This document shows positions 55,429 to 64,000 of a stretch of DNA of 64,000 bases, one piece after another. The notes beneath the pieces are model-generated. The model had not been told where the DNA came from and did no database searches. It saw nothing but the letters and a program-made list of their open reading frames with translations. Position numbers and translations under genes: made by a program. Each line of letters opens with the position of its first letter. The first letter of the stretch is position 1. This DNA is from Acinetobacter baumannii (GTDB taxonomy: Bacteria > Pseudomonadota > Gammaproteobacteria > Pseudomonadales > Moraxellaceae): the NCBI RefSeq assembly GCF_009759685.1, contig NZ_CP046654.1, positions 2,728,001 through 2,792,000 on the forward strand, read 5' to 3'.

Positions 55429-57120
55429 ATGACTGAAGACGATATCAGAGCGCTGAAAAAACGGTTTGATGCTGTTTGGCAATTACGTGTAAATGACATG
55501 GACGACTATTGTGCCGAATTAGCGTTACACGTTTTGCCTGCTGCCATCAAAACGATTAAAAACCAAGAAAAGCATGACCGATCTGCATGGTCCAAAATTG
55601 TTGATAACACTGGTAAAGACTCGTTGAAAACCCTTGCAGCGGGTATGGTATCGGGCACTTGTTCGCCAAGTCGTAAATGGTTCACCTTGCAAGCCGCAGA
55701 TGAATCATTGCAAAAGGATATTGAAGTTCGCCAATGGCTTAAAGCTGTTGAGGATGCTTGTTATGTTGCTTTTTCAAAAAGCAATGTTTATCGAACTGTG
55801 CATCATATTTACATGCAAGAAGGCGCTTTTGGCATTGGTGCGGCGTTAGCACCTGAACATGGCCGCAATTCAAAAGCCCAACTCATGGATTTAATACCGC
55901 TTACCTTCGGTGAGTTTGCCATCACAACGGACGAGTTTAATAAACCGAACGGCGTTTATCGCAAATTCAAATTAACCTCTATCAACATGGTTAAATATTT
56001 TGGATTGGATAACGTTTCGGATGCTATTAAGAATGCGTTTGAAAATAAAAACTACGAACAAGAGTTTGAAGTTTGCCATGCGATTTATGAACGAGTAGAT
56101 GCAAAAGGGTATGGTCCTAAAAACATGCCTTTCGCTTCAATTTACTATGAACCAAGTTCATCGGATAAATTACTACGCGAAAGCGGCTTAATGGGTTTTC
56201 AGGTTATTTGCGGCCGTTGGACTGTTTCAAGTAGTGATGTGTACGGTGAAGGACCTGCAAGCGATTGTATTGGTGATTTACGTGCATTACAGAAAGGTCA
56301 TCAACAAATTGCAGTAGGTGTGGACTATCAAGTTCGACCGCCCTTGCTTTTACCTGATTACTTAAAAGGTCATGAGCGTGAGACATTGCCAAACGGCATT
56401 GCGTTCTACCAAGCGTCACCAACGAGCCAAGTTGCACAAGTTCAAGCGATGTTGAATGTGCAATTCGATTTGAACGGTGTTATGGCGCAGATTGCACAAT
56501 GTCAAGAGCGTGTTAAACGCGCATTCCATACAGATTTGTTCATGATGCTTGATGCTTTTGATAAAGGCAAAATGACCGCTACAGAAGTATATGAGCGCAA
56601 ATCTGAAAAGATGCTCATGCTTGGTCCGGTAGTTGAACGTCAAATTGATGAATTATTGCGTCCGCTTGTTGAAATCTGTGTTGAGCGTGTCTTGGCAAAC
56701 AGTGAATACCTACGCCAAATTGCACCAGAAGCAATTCAAAACGCTGATGTCGAAATCAATTTCGTATCCATACTTGCACTTGCACAGAAATCTTCTGGCT
56801 CGGCAATTCTTGAACGTGCCCTTGCCATGATTGGGCAAGTAGCCCAAGTCGACCCGCAAGTACTTGATAAAGTTGATACAGATAAATTTATGGATGAATA
56901 CGCGGAGATTAACGGCGTATCGCCTGATATTTTCCGTCCTCAACGTATCGTTGACCAAATCCGTAGTGACCGTGCAGCACAACAACAAATTGCACAGCAA
57001 CAAGCCCTTGCTGCCCAACAAGCACAAACGCAAAACACTAACGCCAATACGGTCAAGACTGTAAGCGATACAGATGCAGAAACTTTATCTGACATGTTCT
57101 TACAAGGCGGTGGCGCATGA
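55429..57120 (+). CDS. Portal protein (head-to-tail connector)
   Basis: A 563-residue T7-type portal of the Head-tail_con family. Recognised segments are LPAAIKTIKNQEKHDRS, GTCSPSRKWFTLQAAD, GEGPASDCIGDLRALQKGHQ and DRTAQQ-like Gln/Ala-rich C-terminus (QQQIAQQQALAAQQAQ). Twelve copies form the ring through which DNA is packaged. It follows the small gene by one base and overlaps the next by four. Confidence 0.92.
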   Translation: MTEDDIRALKKRFDAVWQLRVNDMDDYCAELALHVLPAAIKTIKNQEKHDRSAWSKIVDNTGKDSLKTLAAGMVSGTCSPSRKWFTLQAADESLQKDIEVRQWLKAVEDACYVAFSKSNVYRTVHHIYMQEGAFGIGAALAPEHGRNSKAQLMDLIPLTFGEFAITTDEFNKPNGVYRKFKLTSINMVKYFGLDNVSDAIKNAFENKNYEQEFEVCHAIYERVDAKGYGPKNMPFASIYYEPSSSDKLLRESGLMGFQVICGRWTVSSSDVYGEGPASDCIGDLRALQKGHQQIAVGVDYQVRPPLLLPDYLKGHERETLPNGIAFYQASPTSQVAQVQAMLNVQFDLNGVMAQIAQCQERVKRAFHTDLFMMLDAFDKGKMTATEVYERKSEKMLMLGPVVERQIDELLRPLVEICVERVLANSEYLRQIAPEAIQNADVEINFVSILALAQKSSGSAILERALAMIGQVAQVDPQVLDKVDTDKFMDEYAEINGVSPDIFRPQRIVDQIRSDRAAQQQIAQQQALAAQQAQTQNTNANTVKTVSDTDAETLSDMFLQGGGA

Positions 57121-57449
57121 GCGATTTAGAAACCAAAGCCAAAGAAAACAAGAGTGAACGCGACCAGGAACTAAATGACCTGCGCTCAATCTTGGAAACC
57201 GAATACGGTAAGCGTTTTCTAATGCGCTTAATCGATCGGGCAAACGTATTTCAGCCCACCTATGGCGGTGGGTCACAAATCAGTGATTTTGCTTTCATGG
57301 AAGGCCGCCGAGAGTTTGGCCTATTCATCCTTGGTGAAATCACACAAGCCAATTCAGATGCATGGTTAGACATGCAGAAACTACGATTTTCAAAACTTAA
57401 AGAAAAGGTGAACCATGAGCGAAGTGACAACAACTACGACAGCAACTGA
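57117..57449 (+). CDS. Bbp19-family phage protein
   Basis: A 110-residue protein with the pattern LRSILETEYGKRFLMRLIDR and SDFAFMEGRREFGLFILGEI that I associate with Bbp19 of Bordetella phage BPP-1, next to the portal. The precise role in the virion is not known. It overlaps the scaffold gene by 35 bases in another frame. Confidence 0.78.
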   Translation: MSDLETKAKENKSERDQELNDLRSILETEYGKRFLMRLIDRANVFQPTYGGGSQISDFAFMEGRREFGLFILGEITQANSDAWLDMQKLRFSKLKEKVNHERSDNNYDSN

Positions 57450-58080
57450 TGCAGCAACTACCGCTACTACAACGGATACACCTGCTGCAAATACAACTGC
57501 TACTGAAACAGGTGGGGGCAATCCTGCTACAACTCAGGTTGAAACTACACCTACTACAAGCACTACTACTACAGAAAATACTGAAACAAAGCCTGAAGTT
57601 TTATTAGGTGGTGAAGAACCGCCTGCAGAACAGCCAATTCAATACACAGATTTCACTATGCCTGAAGGGTACTCACTGAATCCGGAAGATTCAAAAACAC
57701 TTCAGGAACTTGGGCAACAGTTCAAAATGCCGCAAGAAGCGGTGCAAAAACTTGTCGATTTAGGCGTGCAAATGCAACAACGACAAGCACAGGAACAGCA
57801 AAAAGTGATTGCTTCTTGGGTTGATGCAGCTAAAGCAGACCCTGAATACGGCGGGGAAAAATTGAAGGAAAACCTGTTGACAGCACAACGCGCCTTCAGC
57901 TTACCACGTGGCGCTGAAATCTCTAAGATTCTCTTTAAGAGCGGACTCGGTAACCATCCCGCTGTAATTGGCTTTATGACAGAAGTTGGCAAGTTGTTAG
58001 AAGGTGACAACATGACCCATGGAAAAGGCACAAATACAGCGAACGTGGCACCAGCGGCCGTATGGTATGACAAATCATAA
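57415..58080 (+). CDS. Capsid scaffolding protein with Thr-rich N-terminus
   Basis: A 221-residue protein. Residues ~5-60 are a low-complexity Thr/Ala stretch (many ACN codons). The rest is helical and Gln/Glu-rich (VQMQQRQAQEQQKVIASW), with DPEYGGEKLKENL, as in podoviral scaffolds. It lies directly before the capsid gene, the normal place. It should guide prohead assembly and then leave. Confidence 0.78.
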   Translation: MSEVTTTTTATDAATTATTTDTPAANTTATETGGGNPATTQVETTPTTSTTTTENTETKPEVLLGGEEPPAEQPIQYTDFTMPEGYSLNPEDSKTLQELGQQFKMPQEAVQKLVDLGVQMQQRQAQEQQKVIASWVDAAKADPEYGGEKLKENLLTAQRAFSLPRGAEISKILFKSGLGNHPAVIGFMTEVGKLLEGDNMTHGKGTNTANVAPAAVWYDKS

Positions 58081-58091
58081 GGAATACTTAG

Positions 58092-59114
58092 ATGCCTACG
58101 ATTGTACAAACAAATCCAACATTAGCCGACGTTGCCCACAACATTGGTACGAACTCTAAAGTTGGGGCGATTATCGAAGTACTCAACAAGCGTCAAGACT
58201 TACTTGACGATGCTGTAGTGCTTGAAGCAAATAGCGGTACCCACAATAAAACTAGCGTTCGCTCAGGTTTACCAAAAGGTACATGGCGTAAATTGAACTA
58301 TGGTGTGCAACCTGAAAAAACATCACGTGTTCAAGTCTCTGATAGTACTGGTCAGTTAACTTCATATTCAGAAGTTGATAAAACCTTGTACGACCTTCAA
58401 GGCGAAAATAAAAAGCAATGGCGCTCTGAAGAAGATGCAGGCTTCTTAGAGGGTATGTCACAAGAGGTAATGGAAAACATTATCTATGGTGATGTTGCAG
58501 GCGATGTATCTACCTTTAACGGTTTAGCAACGCGTTACAACCATCTTATTGACCCTGAAACAGGCGTAGCACCTGCAAACGCTGTAAACATTCTGGATGC
58601 AGGCGGTACAGGCACTGACAATACGTCAATTTACATTGTGCAGTGGGGGCGTGAAAAAACTCACTTGTTCTATCCGCAAGGTACGCAAGCGGGTCTTGAA
58701 ATTCAAGACAAAGGACAACAAACGGTACTTGATGCGCAAGGCGGCCGTTATGAAGCAATGCGAACATACTTCCAATGGGACGTGGGCTTATCTGTACGTG
58801 ACTGGCGCTCGGTTGTTCGTATCGCAAACATTGATGTTTCGGACCTTTCAAAAGACGCATCTACTGGTGCAAATCTTATTGATTTATTGGACGAAGCACT
58901 TTCTCTCTTACCACTTGCAGGTTCAGCACGTACAGCAATCTACATGAACCGTACTGTTAACCAAGCGCTTAAAGGCCAAGTCAATCACTTTAAAAATGTG
59001 CGCTTGACTCTTGAAGACTTCCGTAAAGACGGTAGCCGCAAAATTCAAGCATGGGATGGTGAGCCAATTCGCATCTGTGATGTGATTCTTAACACTGAAG
59101 CCCGTGTAGTTTAA
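58092..59114 (+). CDS. Major capsid protein (BPP-1-like)
   Basis: A 340-residue capsid protein with an HK97-like fold expected. It contains GLPKGTWRKLNYGVQPEKTS, DEGFLEGMSQEVMENIIYGD-like residues near 120, and NRTVNQALKGQV. This matches the BPP-1/Bbp17 group as I recall it. AAGGAA precedes the ATG. The following gene encodes a cement protein. Confidence 0.87.
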   Translation: MPTIVQTNPTLADVAHNIGTNSKVGAIIEVLNKRQDLLDDAVVLEANSGTHNKTSVRSGLPKGTWRKLNYGVQPEKTSRVQVSDSTGQLTSYSEVDKTLYDLQGENKKQWRSEEDAGFLEGMSQEVMENIIYGDVAGDVSTFNGLATRYNHLIDPETGVAPANAVNILDAGGTGTDNTSIYIVQWGREKTHLFYPQGTQAGLEIQDKGQQTVLDAQGGRYEAMRTYFQWDVGLSVRDWRSVVRIANIDVSDLSKDASTGANLIDLLDEALSLLPLAGSARTAIYMNRTVNQALKGQVNHFKNVRLTLEDFRKDGSRKIQAWDGEPIRICDVILNTEARVV

Positions 59115-59127
59115 GGAGAATTTAACC

Positions 59128-59532
59128 ATGGCATTAGTTGATAAATTACTACAGTTCTCCGATAAGCAAGCTATTGCGGCGGGTGCTAGTACTTTCACTT
59201 TGGACACAGTGCATAAATCTGTTGGTACAGCAGGTTTACCTGTCTGCCTTCAAGGGCATGTGGTGGGACCTGCAAACGCTACCGTTACAGTGACACTTGA
59301 AGAAAGTGCGGACGGTACAACGTTTACAGCAGCAGCCGCATCAAAAGCGTTTACAGCAGCTGAATTAAATAAAGGTACGTTCTTTTACGTGAACAGTGCG
59401 ACAAAACGTTTTATCCGTTTGTCTTATGCAGTTGCCAATGCGCCTACCGGTTCTATTTCGGCTTGGTTGGGCAATGAAGCGGATATCCGTACAAACTACG
59501 ACGCTGTAAGCGGCGCAACTGTTCCAGTTTAA
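59128..59532 (+). CDS. Bbp16-family capsid cement protein
   Basis: A 134-residue beta-rich protein (FTLDTVHKSVG, ANATVTVTLEESADGTTFT, FIRLSYAVANAPTGSISAW), recognised as the Bbp16 capsid-decorating family that stabilises the BPP-1 capsid. AAGGAG precedes the ATG. It lies between the capsid and tail adaptor genes. Confidence 0.78.
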   Translation: MALVDKLLQFSDKQAIAAGASTFTLDTVHKSVGTAGLPVCLQGHVVGPANATVTVTLEESADGTTFTAAAASKAFTAAELNKGTFFYVNSATKRFIRLSYAVANAPTGSISAWLGNEADIRTNYDAVSGATVPV

Positions 59533-59543
59533 GGAGTTGGTAG

Positions 59544-59831
59544 ATGTCAAATCAAGTTGAAGTTGTTGCGATTAAAAAGGGTTTTTATCACGGCATTCGT
59601 GATGTTGGTACTAAGTTTTTTGTGCCTTCCGATTTGCTTACAGGTAAAAAAACTTGGTTTAAACCTGTTAATGAAAATTACGTAATTTCAGAACAGCAAA
59701 ATGCAGACCCTAATAACCCATATACACGAATGAATAAAGACGCGCTCACACAAGCTGCCGTTGAACAAGGCATTCAGTTAACAGGGGCTGAAACCAAAGC
59801 GCAAATTATTGAGCTTTTAACAGCTGAGTAA
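59544..59831 (+). CDS. Phage protein with C-terminal HeH/LEM-like domain
   Basis: A 95-residue protein: an N-terminal beta part (FYHGIRDVGTKFFVPSDLL) and a C-terminal helix-extension-helix (NKDALTQAAVEQGIQLTG and KAQIIELL). Such small genes follow capsid genes in several podoviruses. Good ribosome site AAGGAG. Role unknown, perhaps head completion. Confidence 0.65.
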   Translation: MSNQVEVVAIKKGFYHGIRDVGTKFFVPSDLLTGKKTWFKPVNENYVISEQQNADPNNPYTRMNKDALTQAAVEQGIQLTGAETKAQIIELLTAE

Positions 59832-59836
59832 AGCCT

Positions 59837-60391
59837 ATGAGATCAATTGTTGATCTTTGCAATTTAGCCCTGTCGCATCTAGCGCAGGGCTATGTTGTAA
59901 ATGAACTAACCGAACCGACAAAGCATGCAAGATTGTGTAATACCTTTTACCCAATTTGCCGTAGAGAGCTGTTGGACAACGAACATCAATGGACGTTTGC
60001 CGTTAAGCGCGTTCGCTTGAATGTCGATGCAGGGTATGAGTTTGGCACGGCGTATGTTCTGCCAAGTGATAAGGTCCATATATTTCAGCTTGAATCAGGC
60101 AGTCGATTCTATGTAGAAGGCAATCTTCTATTCACAGAAGATACCGCACCAATCTTACGATATGTTCATGATGTGAAAGATTTGGCATTAATGCCCGATT
60201 CTTTCAAGACCGCTCTATCTTATTTGTTGGCCGCACGAATAGCAGGCCCTTTGACACAGAATGAGCAAAAACAAATCTCCATGATGCAGCTTTATGAAAT
60301 TGAAAAGAACAAAGCAATTTTCATTGACCTGCAACAACATCGGATTGAAGCACGGCCTGAGCATACAGGCTCAATGTTTGAGGCGCGATAA
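59837..60391 (+). CDS. T7 gp11-like tail tubular / adaptor protein
   Basis: A 184-residue protein that begins IVDLCNLALSHLAQG and has CNTFYPICRRELLDNEHQWTF, the pattern of podoviral gp11-type adaptors that attach to the portal ring. It directly precedes the gp12-like nozzle gene by one base, the normal order. Confidence 0.8.
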   Translation: MRSIVDLCNLALSHLAQGYVVNELTEPTKHARLCNTFYPICRRELLDNEHQWTFAVKRVRLNVDAGYEFGTAYVLPSDKVHIFQLESGSRFYVEGNLLFTEDTAPILRYVHDVKDLALMPDSFKTALSYLLAARIAGPLTQNEQKQISMMQLYEIEKNKAIFIDLQQHRIEARPEHTGSMFEAR

Positions 60392-62428
60392 ATGCAATAT
60401 TCGTTTAATGGTGGCGTAATTTCGCCGGATATGTTTGGCCGCATTGATCAGGCGAAATATCAGACTGGTGTAGCTAAATGCAAAAACCTTTATGTCGAAC
60501 TGTTTGGCGGGGTTGTCTATCGTGCAGGCTTCCGCTACGTACACCATTACCCGAAAACAATGGGCAAAATGCGTTTAATCCGTTTTGTTTTTAGTGAAGA
60601 GCAAGCCGTTGTTTTGGCTATTCGTGCAGGCGCTATAAATTTCTTTGCTGACGGCGGTATGCTGCTGAATGAAAACAATGAACCTTTAGAAGTTGCGGTA
60701 CCGTATGCCGAAGATCATTTAATGCAACTCCGCTATGCTCAATCTGCGGACGTTGTGACAATAACCCATCCTAACTATCCACCTAGAAAAATTATTCGTA
60801 AAAGCGCAACGGAATGGATAACAGAACTGGTTACAGTGGGATATGGCGTTGGCACACCACAAAATGTTGCCGCAACTGCCCATATTGAAGATAAGTATAA
60901 ACCCGGTGGAAGTATGCACGACTCATACATTGAGCGTGATTATTCTTACCAAGTCACCGCAGTAGATGAACAAAATGAATCTGCTGCATCTTTAAAGGTT
61001 GTTGTACAAAACGACTTAACACTCGCAGGGAATTACAACACGATTACATGGGATGCGGTAACAGGTGCGAACCGTTATAACATTTTTAAACTACGATCTG
61101 GTTTGGCAAGCTTTATTGGTGAAACAACTGAAACAAGCTTCACAGACGATAATATTGAGACAAACGGTTCAATCACACCGCCATTAATTCGTAATCCTTT
61201 TGAATTTTACCCGACCGCAGTTGCATACCATGGTCAGCGAAAAGTATATGGCGGTGGTTATAAATCCCCCCAATGGATTCGCATGTCGCGTACGGCAACG
61301 GATGACAATTTCGGGTACCACATTCCTACTCAAGATACAGATTCAATTCAAATACGGTTTGCTGCCCGCGACGGTAACGGTGTTAAACACCTAGTTACAA
61401 TGAGTGATTTACTTATTTTGACAAGTGGGGCACTTTGGAAAATGTCAGCGGATGGAGCCGTAACAGCTGCTAGTGTGAACATGAACAAGCAGTACAGTAC
61501 AGGTGCAAATGATGTGACACCCGTTGAAGTTGATGGCGCAACAATTTTTTCCTCTGATCAAACAGGGCACGTACACGAAATATCATTGGCAAGCGGATAC
61601 AACGCATCTTTTTATCAAACAATCGACTTATCAATAATGTGCCCACAACTTTTTGATGGGCAAAAAATTATTGATTGTGCATTATTGCGTAACCCTTTGA
61701 ATATTATATATTTTGTACGTGGCGATGGTGTTTTGCTTTCATTAACATATGAGCCAAAACAACAGGTTTGGGCTTGGGCAGAGCATCACACCAACGGTAA
61801 ATTTTTGTCTATTGCAGAAATACCGGAAGATGATCAATCTGTTTTATATGCGTTTATTGAGCGTGACGGTTTTTATACCATTGAACGTATGCTTACAAGG
61901 CAGCCGTTAGATATGCAGGATAAGTGCTATTTAGATAGCAGCATTCAGTATAAGGGCGACCCCACAGCAACTTTATCCGGCTTAGATTGGCTTGAAGGTC
62001 AAACAGTATCTGTATTTGCAGATGGGGGCGTTAAACCCAATGTAAAAGTAGAAAACGGCACAATAAAACTGCCACGTGAATTATCTAATATTTGGGTTGG
62101 TCTGAATTACGAAGCTGAACTACAAACATTGCCAATTTTTCAAGAACAAAATGACCCCGTTAAACCTAAAGTCGTCAATAAAGTTCAACTAAGAGTAAGA
62201 GAGTCTCAAAACATTTTGGTCGGTGCGAACCAAGATATTGAGGACCGTACACCAATCGATGAGTTTAAACCGCGCAGTAATGAGCGCTATGGTAGCCCTC
62301 TTAAATTGTATTCAGGCTTAATAGAGGTACCAGTTGACAGTACTTACGAAAGTGACATTCAAATTACTGTAAAACATGATAAACCTTTACCTATGAAGCT
62401 ATTGGCAATTGAGGTAAAAATGACATGA
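60392..62428 (+). CDS. T7 gp12-like tail nozzle protein
   Basis: A 678-residue large tail protein: N-terminus MQYSFNGGVISPDMFGRIDQ and then NLYVELFGGVVYRAGFRYV, typical of tail tubular protein B, with a beta-propeller-like body and an inserted Ig/fibronectin-like segment (YQVTAVDEQNESAASL, ITWDAVTGANRYNIF). It forms the nozzle of the short tail. It overlaps the next gene by four bases. Confidence 0.85.
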   Translation: MQYSFNGGVISPDMFGRIDQAKYQTGVAKCKNLYVELFGGVVYRAGFRYVHHYPKTMGKMRLIRFVFSEEQAVVLAIRAGAINFFADGGMLLNENNEPLEVAVPYAEDHLMQLRYAQSADVVTITHPNYPPRKIIRKSATEWITELVTVGYGVGTPQNVAATAHIEDKYKPGGSMHDSYIERDYSYQVTAVDEQNESAASLKVVVQNDLTLAGNYNTITWDAVTGANRYNIFKLRSGLASFIGETTETSFTDDNIETNGSITPPLIRNPFEFYPTAVAYHGQRKVYGGGYKSPQWIRMSRTATDDNFGYHIPTQDTDSIQIRFAARDGNGVKHLVTMSDLLILTSGALWKMSADGAVTAASVNMNKQYSTGANDVTPVEVDGATIFSSDQTGHVHEISLASGYNASFYQTIDLSIMCPQLFDGQKIIDCALLRNPLNIIYFVRGDGVLLSLTYEPKQQVWAWAEHHTNGKFLSIAEIPEDDQSVLYAFIERDGFYTIERMLTRQPLDMQDKCYLDSSIQYKGDPTATLSGLDWLEGQTVSVFADGGVKPNVKVENGTIKLPRELSNIWVGLNYEAELQTLPIFQEQNDPVKPKVVNKVQLRVRESQNILVGANQDIEDRTPIDEFKPRSNERYGSPLKLYSGLIEVPVDSTYESDIQITVKHDKPLPMKLLAIEVKMT

Positions 62429-62895
62429 GACGAAATAATATTGAAATTCGTAAGCCGACTGAGCGCGATATTCGTATTCTTGTTGAAAACCTGCGTGATG
62501 CCGATAAAGACGAAATGAAAGCGTACTTCAATGACAATTTTCATTGGATGATCAAAATGTCTATCAAGCATTCAAGCGATGCTTGGACTGTAGTAGTTAA
62601 CGGTAAATTGCTTTTTATTTGTGGTGTTGGAATGTCAAGTTTAATAGGCAACGTTGGTTGCCCATGGTTACTTGGCACAAATTTCATAAAACAATATCCG
62701 TTTGAATTTTACAAACAATGCCAAAGTATTTTAAAGGAAATGCGGTCGGAGTATGCCGTTCTTGTAAATCATGTGTATGAAAAAAACGAGAATGCTATAC
62801 GTTTCTTAAAAAGACTAGGCTTTGATTTAAAAAAAGCAGAACCATACGGCGCGAACAATAAAATGTTCCATCCGTTCGTGATGGGGGCGTTATGA
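62425..62895 (+). CDS. T7 gp13-like / GNAT-fold phage protein
   Basis: A 156-residue protein with an acetyltransferase-like layout: RKPTERDIRILVENLRDADK at the start and NENAIRFLKRLGFDL near the end. In T7-like phages an equivalent gene (gp13) lies here and is needed for virion assembly. Whether it has acetyltransferase activity is doubtful, since no clear acetyl-CoA loop is seen. Confidence 0.72.
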   Translation: MRRNNIEIRKPTERDIRILVENLRDADKDEMKAYFNDNFHWMIKMSIKHSSDAWTVVVNGKLLFICGVGMSSLIGNVGCPWLLGTNFIKQYPFEFYKQCQSILKEMRSEYAVLVNHVYEKNENAIRFLKRLGFDLKKAEPYGANNKMFHPFVMGAL

Positions 62896-63521
62896 CAAAT
62901 CCATATGCATATGCAGCGGTTAAAGGTGTAGAAGCGCTTTCCAATTACGCAAAAATGAAGGCGCAAAAACAGTCATTTAAGGACCAAGAAAAGCTCGCCC
63001 TTTACAATGCAACCCTTTCAGATAATCAGGCTCGGCAAGCCATCGAAGATGGTACCAATGCCGTAACTGATTATCAGCGTAACGTTTCGGCCTTTAAATC
63101 AAGCCAAATCAACGCCCTTGCGGAGAATGGTATTGATGTAACACAAGGTTCAGCCATTGATTTACTTGCTTCAACAGAGATGCTCGCTCAAGGCGATATT
63201 GATTCAATTAAATACAATGCTGCGCTTCAGTCTTGGGGGCACAAGGTTCAATCCACAAATTACCGCAATCAAGCCGAAAATTACCGTGTTGCTGCGAAAT
63301 CCATTAGACCTGTATTAAGCACGATACTAAACCTTAGCGGTGAAGCTGCTTCCGCTTTTGGTTCAAGTATGGGTAAAGGCGGTTTAGGTGGAGGGCTTGA
63401 AAGTGGTTCCGCATCTAGTGGCGGTTCTGACTTTGCTTCAAGCCTTTATGATATAGGTGGCAGTAATTCGCAAGGTGCATCATGGCAAAATTATAATTGG
63501 AATTGGTTTGGAGCTAGTTAA
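62892..63521 (+). CDS. T7 gp14-like internal virion protein
   Basis: A 209-residue helical protein (KAQKQSFKDQEKLALYNATL, ENGIDVTQGSAIDLLAS, YRNQAENYRVAAKSI) ending in a Gly/Ser-rich tail. The pattern fits the internal core protein that is ejected into the host envelope at infection. It overlaps the next gene by one base. Confidence 0.78.
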   Translation: MTNPYAYAAVKGVEALSNYAKMKAQKQSFKDQEKLALYNATLSDNQARQAIEDGTNAVTDYQRNVSAFKSSQINALAENGIDVTQGSAIDLLASTEMLAQGDIDSIKYNAALQSWGHKVQSTNYRNQAENYRVAAKSIRPVLSTILNLSGEAASAFGSSMGKGGLGGGLESGSASSGGSDFASSLYDIGGSNSQGASWQNYNWNWFGAS

Positions 63522-64000
63522 TGCGTATCCCACAATTTAATCGACAAGTTTCGGACAATAGTGTTCCAAATGTACAAGTCAGTGGCGGCATGTCAGCAGG
63601 CGAAGCCGCTAGCTTAGTTGGTAATAAAACTGATAGCTTAGTTGGTGCACTTAATTCAGGTTTGAATGCGTACCAAGCATACCAAGATGAAGCGGACCGC
63701 GTACGGGTTATTGATGCGCAAAATAAACTCGCTGAATTAAAACTCCATTTACAAAACAATGATGTCGACGGGTACGGCAACAAAAAAGGTGTAGATGTTG
63801 TTAGTTTTGATGATGGCAACGGTGGCGGGTTTGTAGACTACTATACAAAAGCATATCAAGATGGAGTTGGGCAAATTGCAAATACTTTAGGCAATAGCCG
63901 TCAACGTGCCTTGTTTAAAGAAATGTCTGAACGTGACGCGGTGCAGTTCAAAGGCTCGTTACAAAATTACTTTGTACGTGAAAATGATGTTTATCAGCAA
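63521..64000 (+). CDS. Internal virion protein, N-terminal part (runs off the window)
   Basis: The frame opens at the ATG at 63521 (MRIPQFNRQVSDNSVPNVQV) and remains open for 160 codons to the window end. It is helical and Gln/Asp-rich (LNAYQAYQDEADRVRVIDAQ). Its start and position match the large internal core/ejection proteins of podoviruses (T7 gp15/gp16 position). Full length unknown. Confidence 0.75.
   Translation, partial: MRIPQFNRQVSDNSVPNVQVSGGMSAGEAASLVGNKTDSLVGALNSGLNAYQAYQDEADRVRVIDAQNKLAELKLHLQNNDVDGYGNKKGVDVVSFDDGNGGGFVDYYTKAYQDGVGQIANTLGNSRQRALFKEMSERDAVQFKGSLQNYFVRENDVYQQ

Larger units (their letters stand above)
37850..64000. mobile_element. Podoviral prophage (BPP-1-like virion genes), right end outside window
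   Basis: From repeat B onward nearly all genes are phage-type, tightly packed and often overlapping by ATGA. A leftward early operon (38.6-45.7 kb) and a rightward operon (46.7 kb on) flank the cI-cro switch. Replication, packaging, capsid and short-tail genes follow in podoviral order. No integrase or lysis genes are seen, so these should lie past 64 kb. Confidence 0.92.

Noticed and set aside
57702..58109. 135-codon minus-strand frame across the scaffold/capsid junction
   Set aside because: It is antisense to two clear virion genes, without a promoter or ribosome site.

Overview
The window looks like the chromosome of an Acinetobacter strain, most likely of the calcoaceticus-baumannii group. 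The grounds are low G+C, a benzoate cluster whose BenA, BenM and operators resemble those remembered from A. baylyi, and typical Acinetobacter prophage genes. No database search was possible, so species level is an inference.

Layout. (1) 1-20 kb is mostly core chromosome: the 3' end of hrpA, a ketoacyl-ACP synthase III-like gene, the benzoate genes (benM divergent from benABCDE, then benK-benP), a copper-resistance cluster (copZ and copA divergent under two CueR-type promoters, cueR, a GFA-family gene, a Cys-rich copper-storage-like protein), a LysE exporter, xseA-xseB and an initiator tRNA. Several hairpin-terminated intergenic stretches may encode small RNAs or very small proteins. (2) 20.1-34.0 kb is a mosaic. 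It holds a stripped prophage remnant beside tRNA-fMet (repressor, operators, holin, endolysin), a second LysE exporter, cspA, a divergent ProC paralogue, a pair of paralogous orphan genes, an orphan phage minor-head gene, a decayed endolysin fragment with a small lipoprotein gene, and a DUF4142 gene. It also holds a frameshifted glycine-zipper gene and an MFS/HxlR pair separated by a 37-bp tandem repeat array. (3) 34.05-37.85 kb is a short element flanked by two ~100-bp direct repeats, each carrying the 3' half of tRNA-Gly(GCC) plus its terminator. It carries a PD-(D/E)XK nuclease-like gene (sce7726 family) facing a Beta-family gene, a membrane protein, a broken DNA-binding gene and an LprI-like gene. 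(4) 37.85 kb to the end is a largely intact lambdoid-type podoviral prophage that runs off the window.

The prophage has a leftward early operon (putative excisionase, Fis-like HTH, SF1 helicase, RecT, YqaJ exonuclease, DUF2303). A CI/Cro switch follows, with matching palindromic operators on both sides of cI. The rightward operon runs cro, cII, a Dam-type methylase, DnaT/DnaC-like replication genes and a RuvC-like gene, then the packaging and virion genes. These are terS, terL, portal, Bbp19, scaffold, capsid, cement, and T7 gp11/gp12/gp13/gp14-like tail and internal proteins, in the order I recall for BPP-1-like podoviruses.

The most unusual part is the accretion of phage-derived elements at the tRNA-Gly site. 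Two successive elements carry the same edge module, a GDYLSA membrane protein next to a small winged-helix gene. The older one carries the nuclease/Beta pair, a candidate phage-defence cargo. The repeat-array promoter between the efflux pump and its HxlR regulator is the second notable signal.
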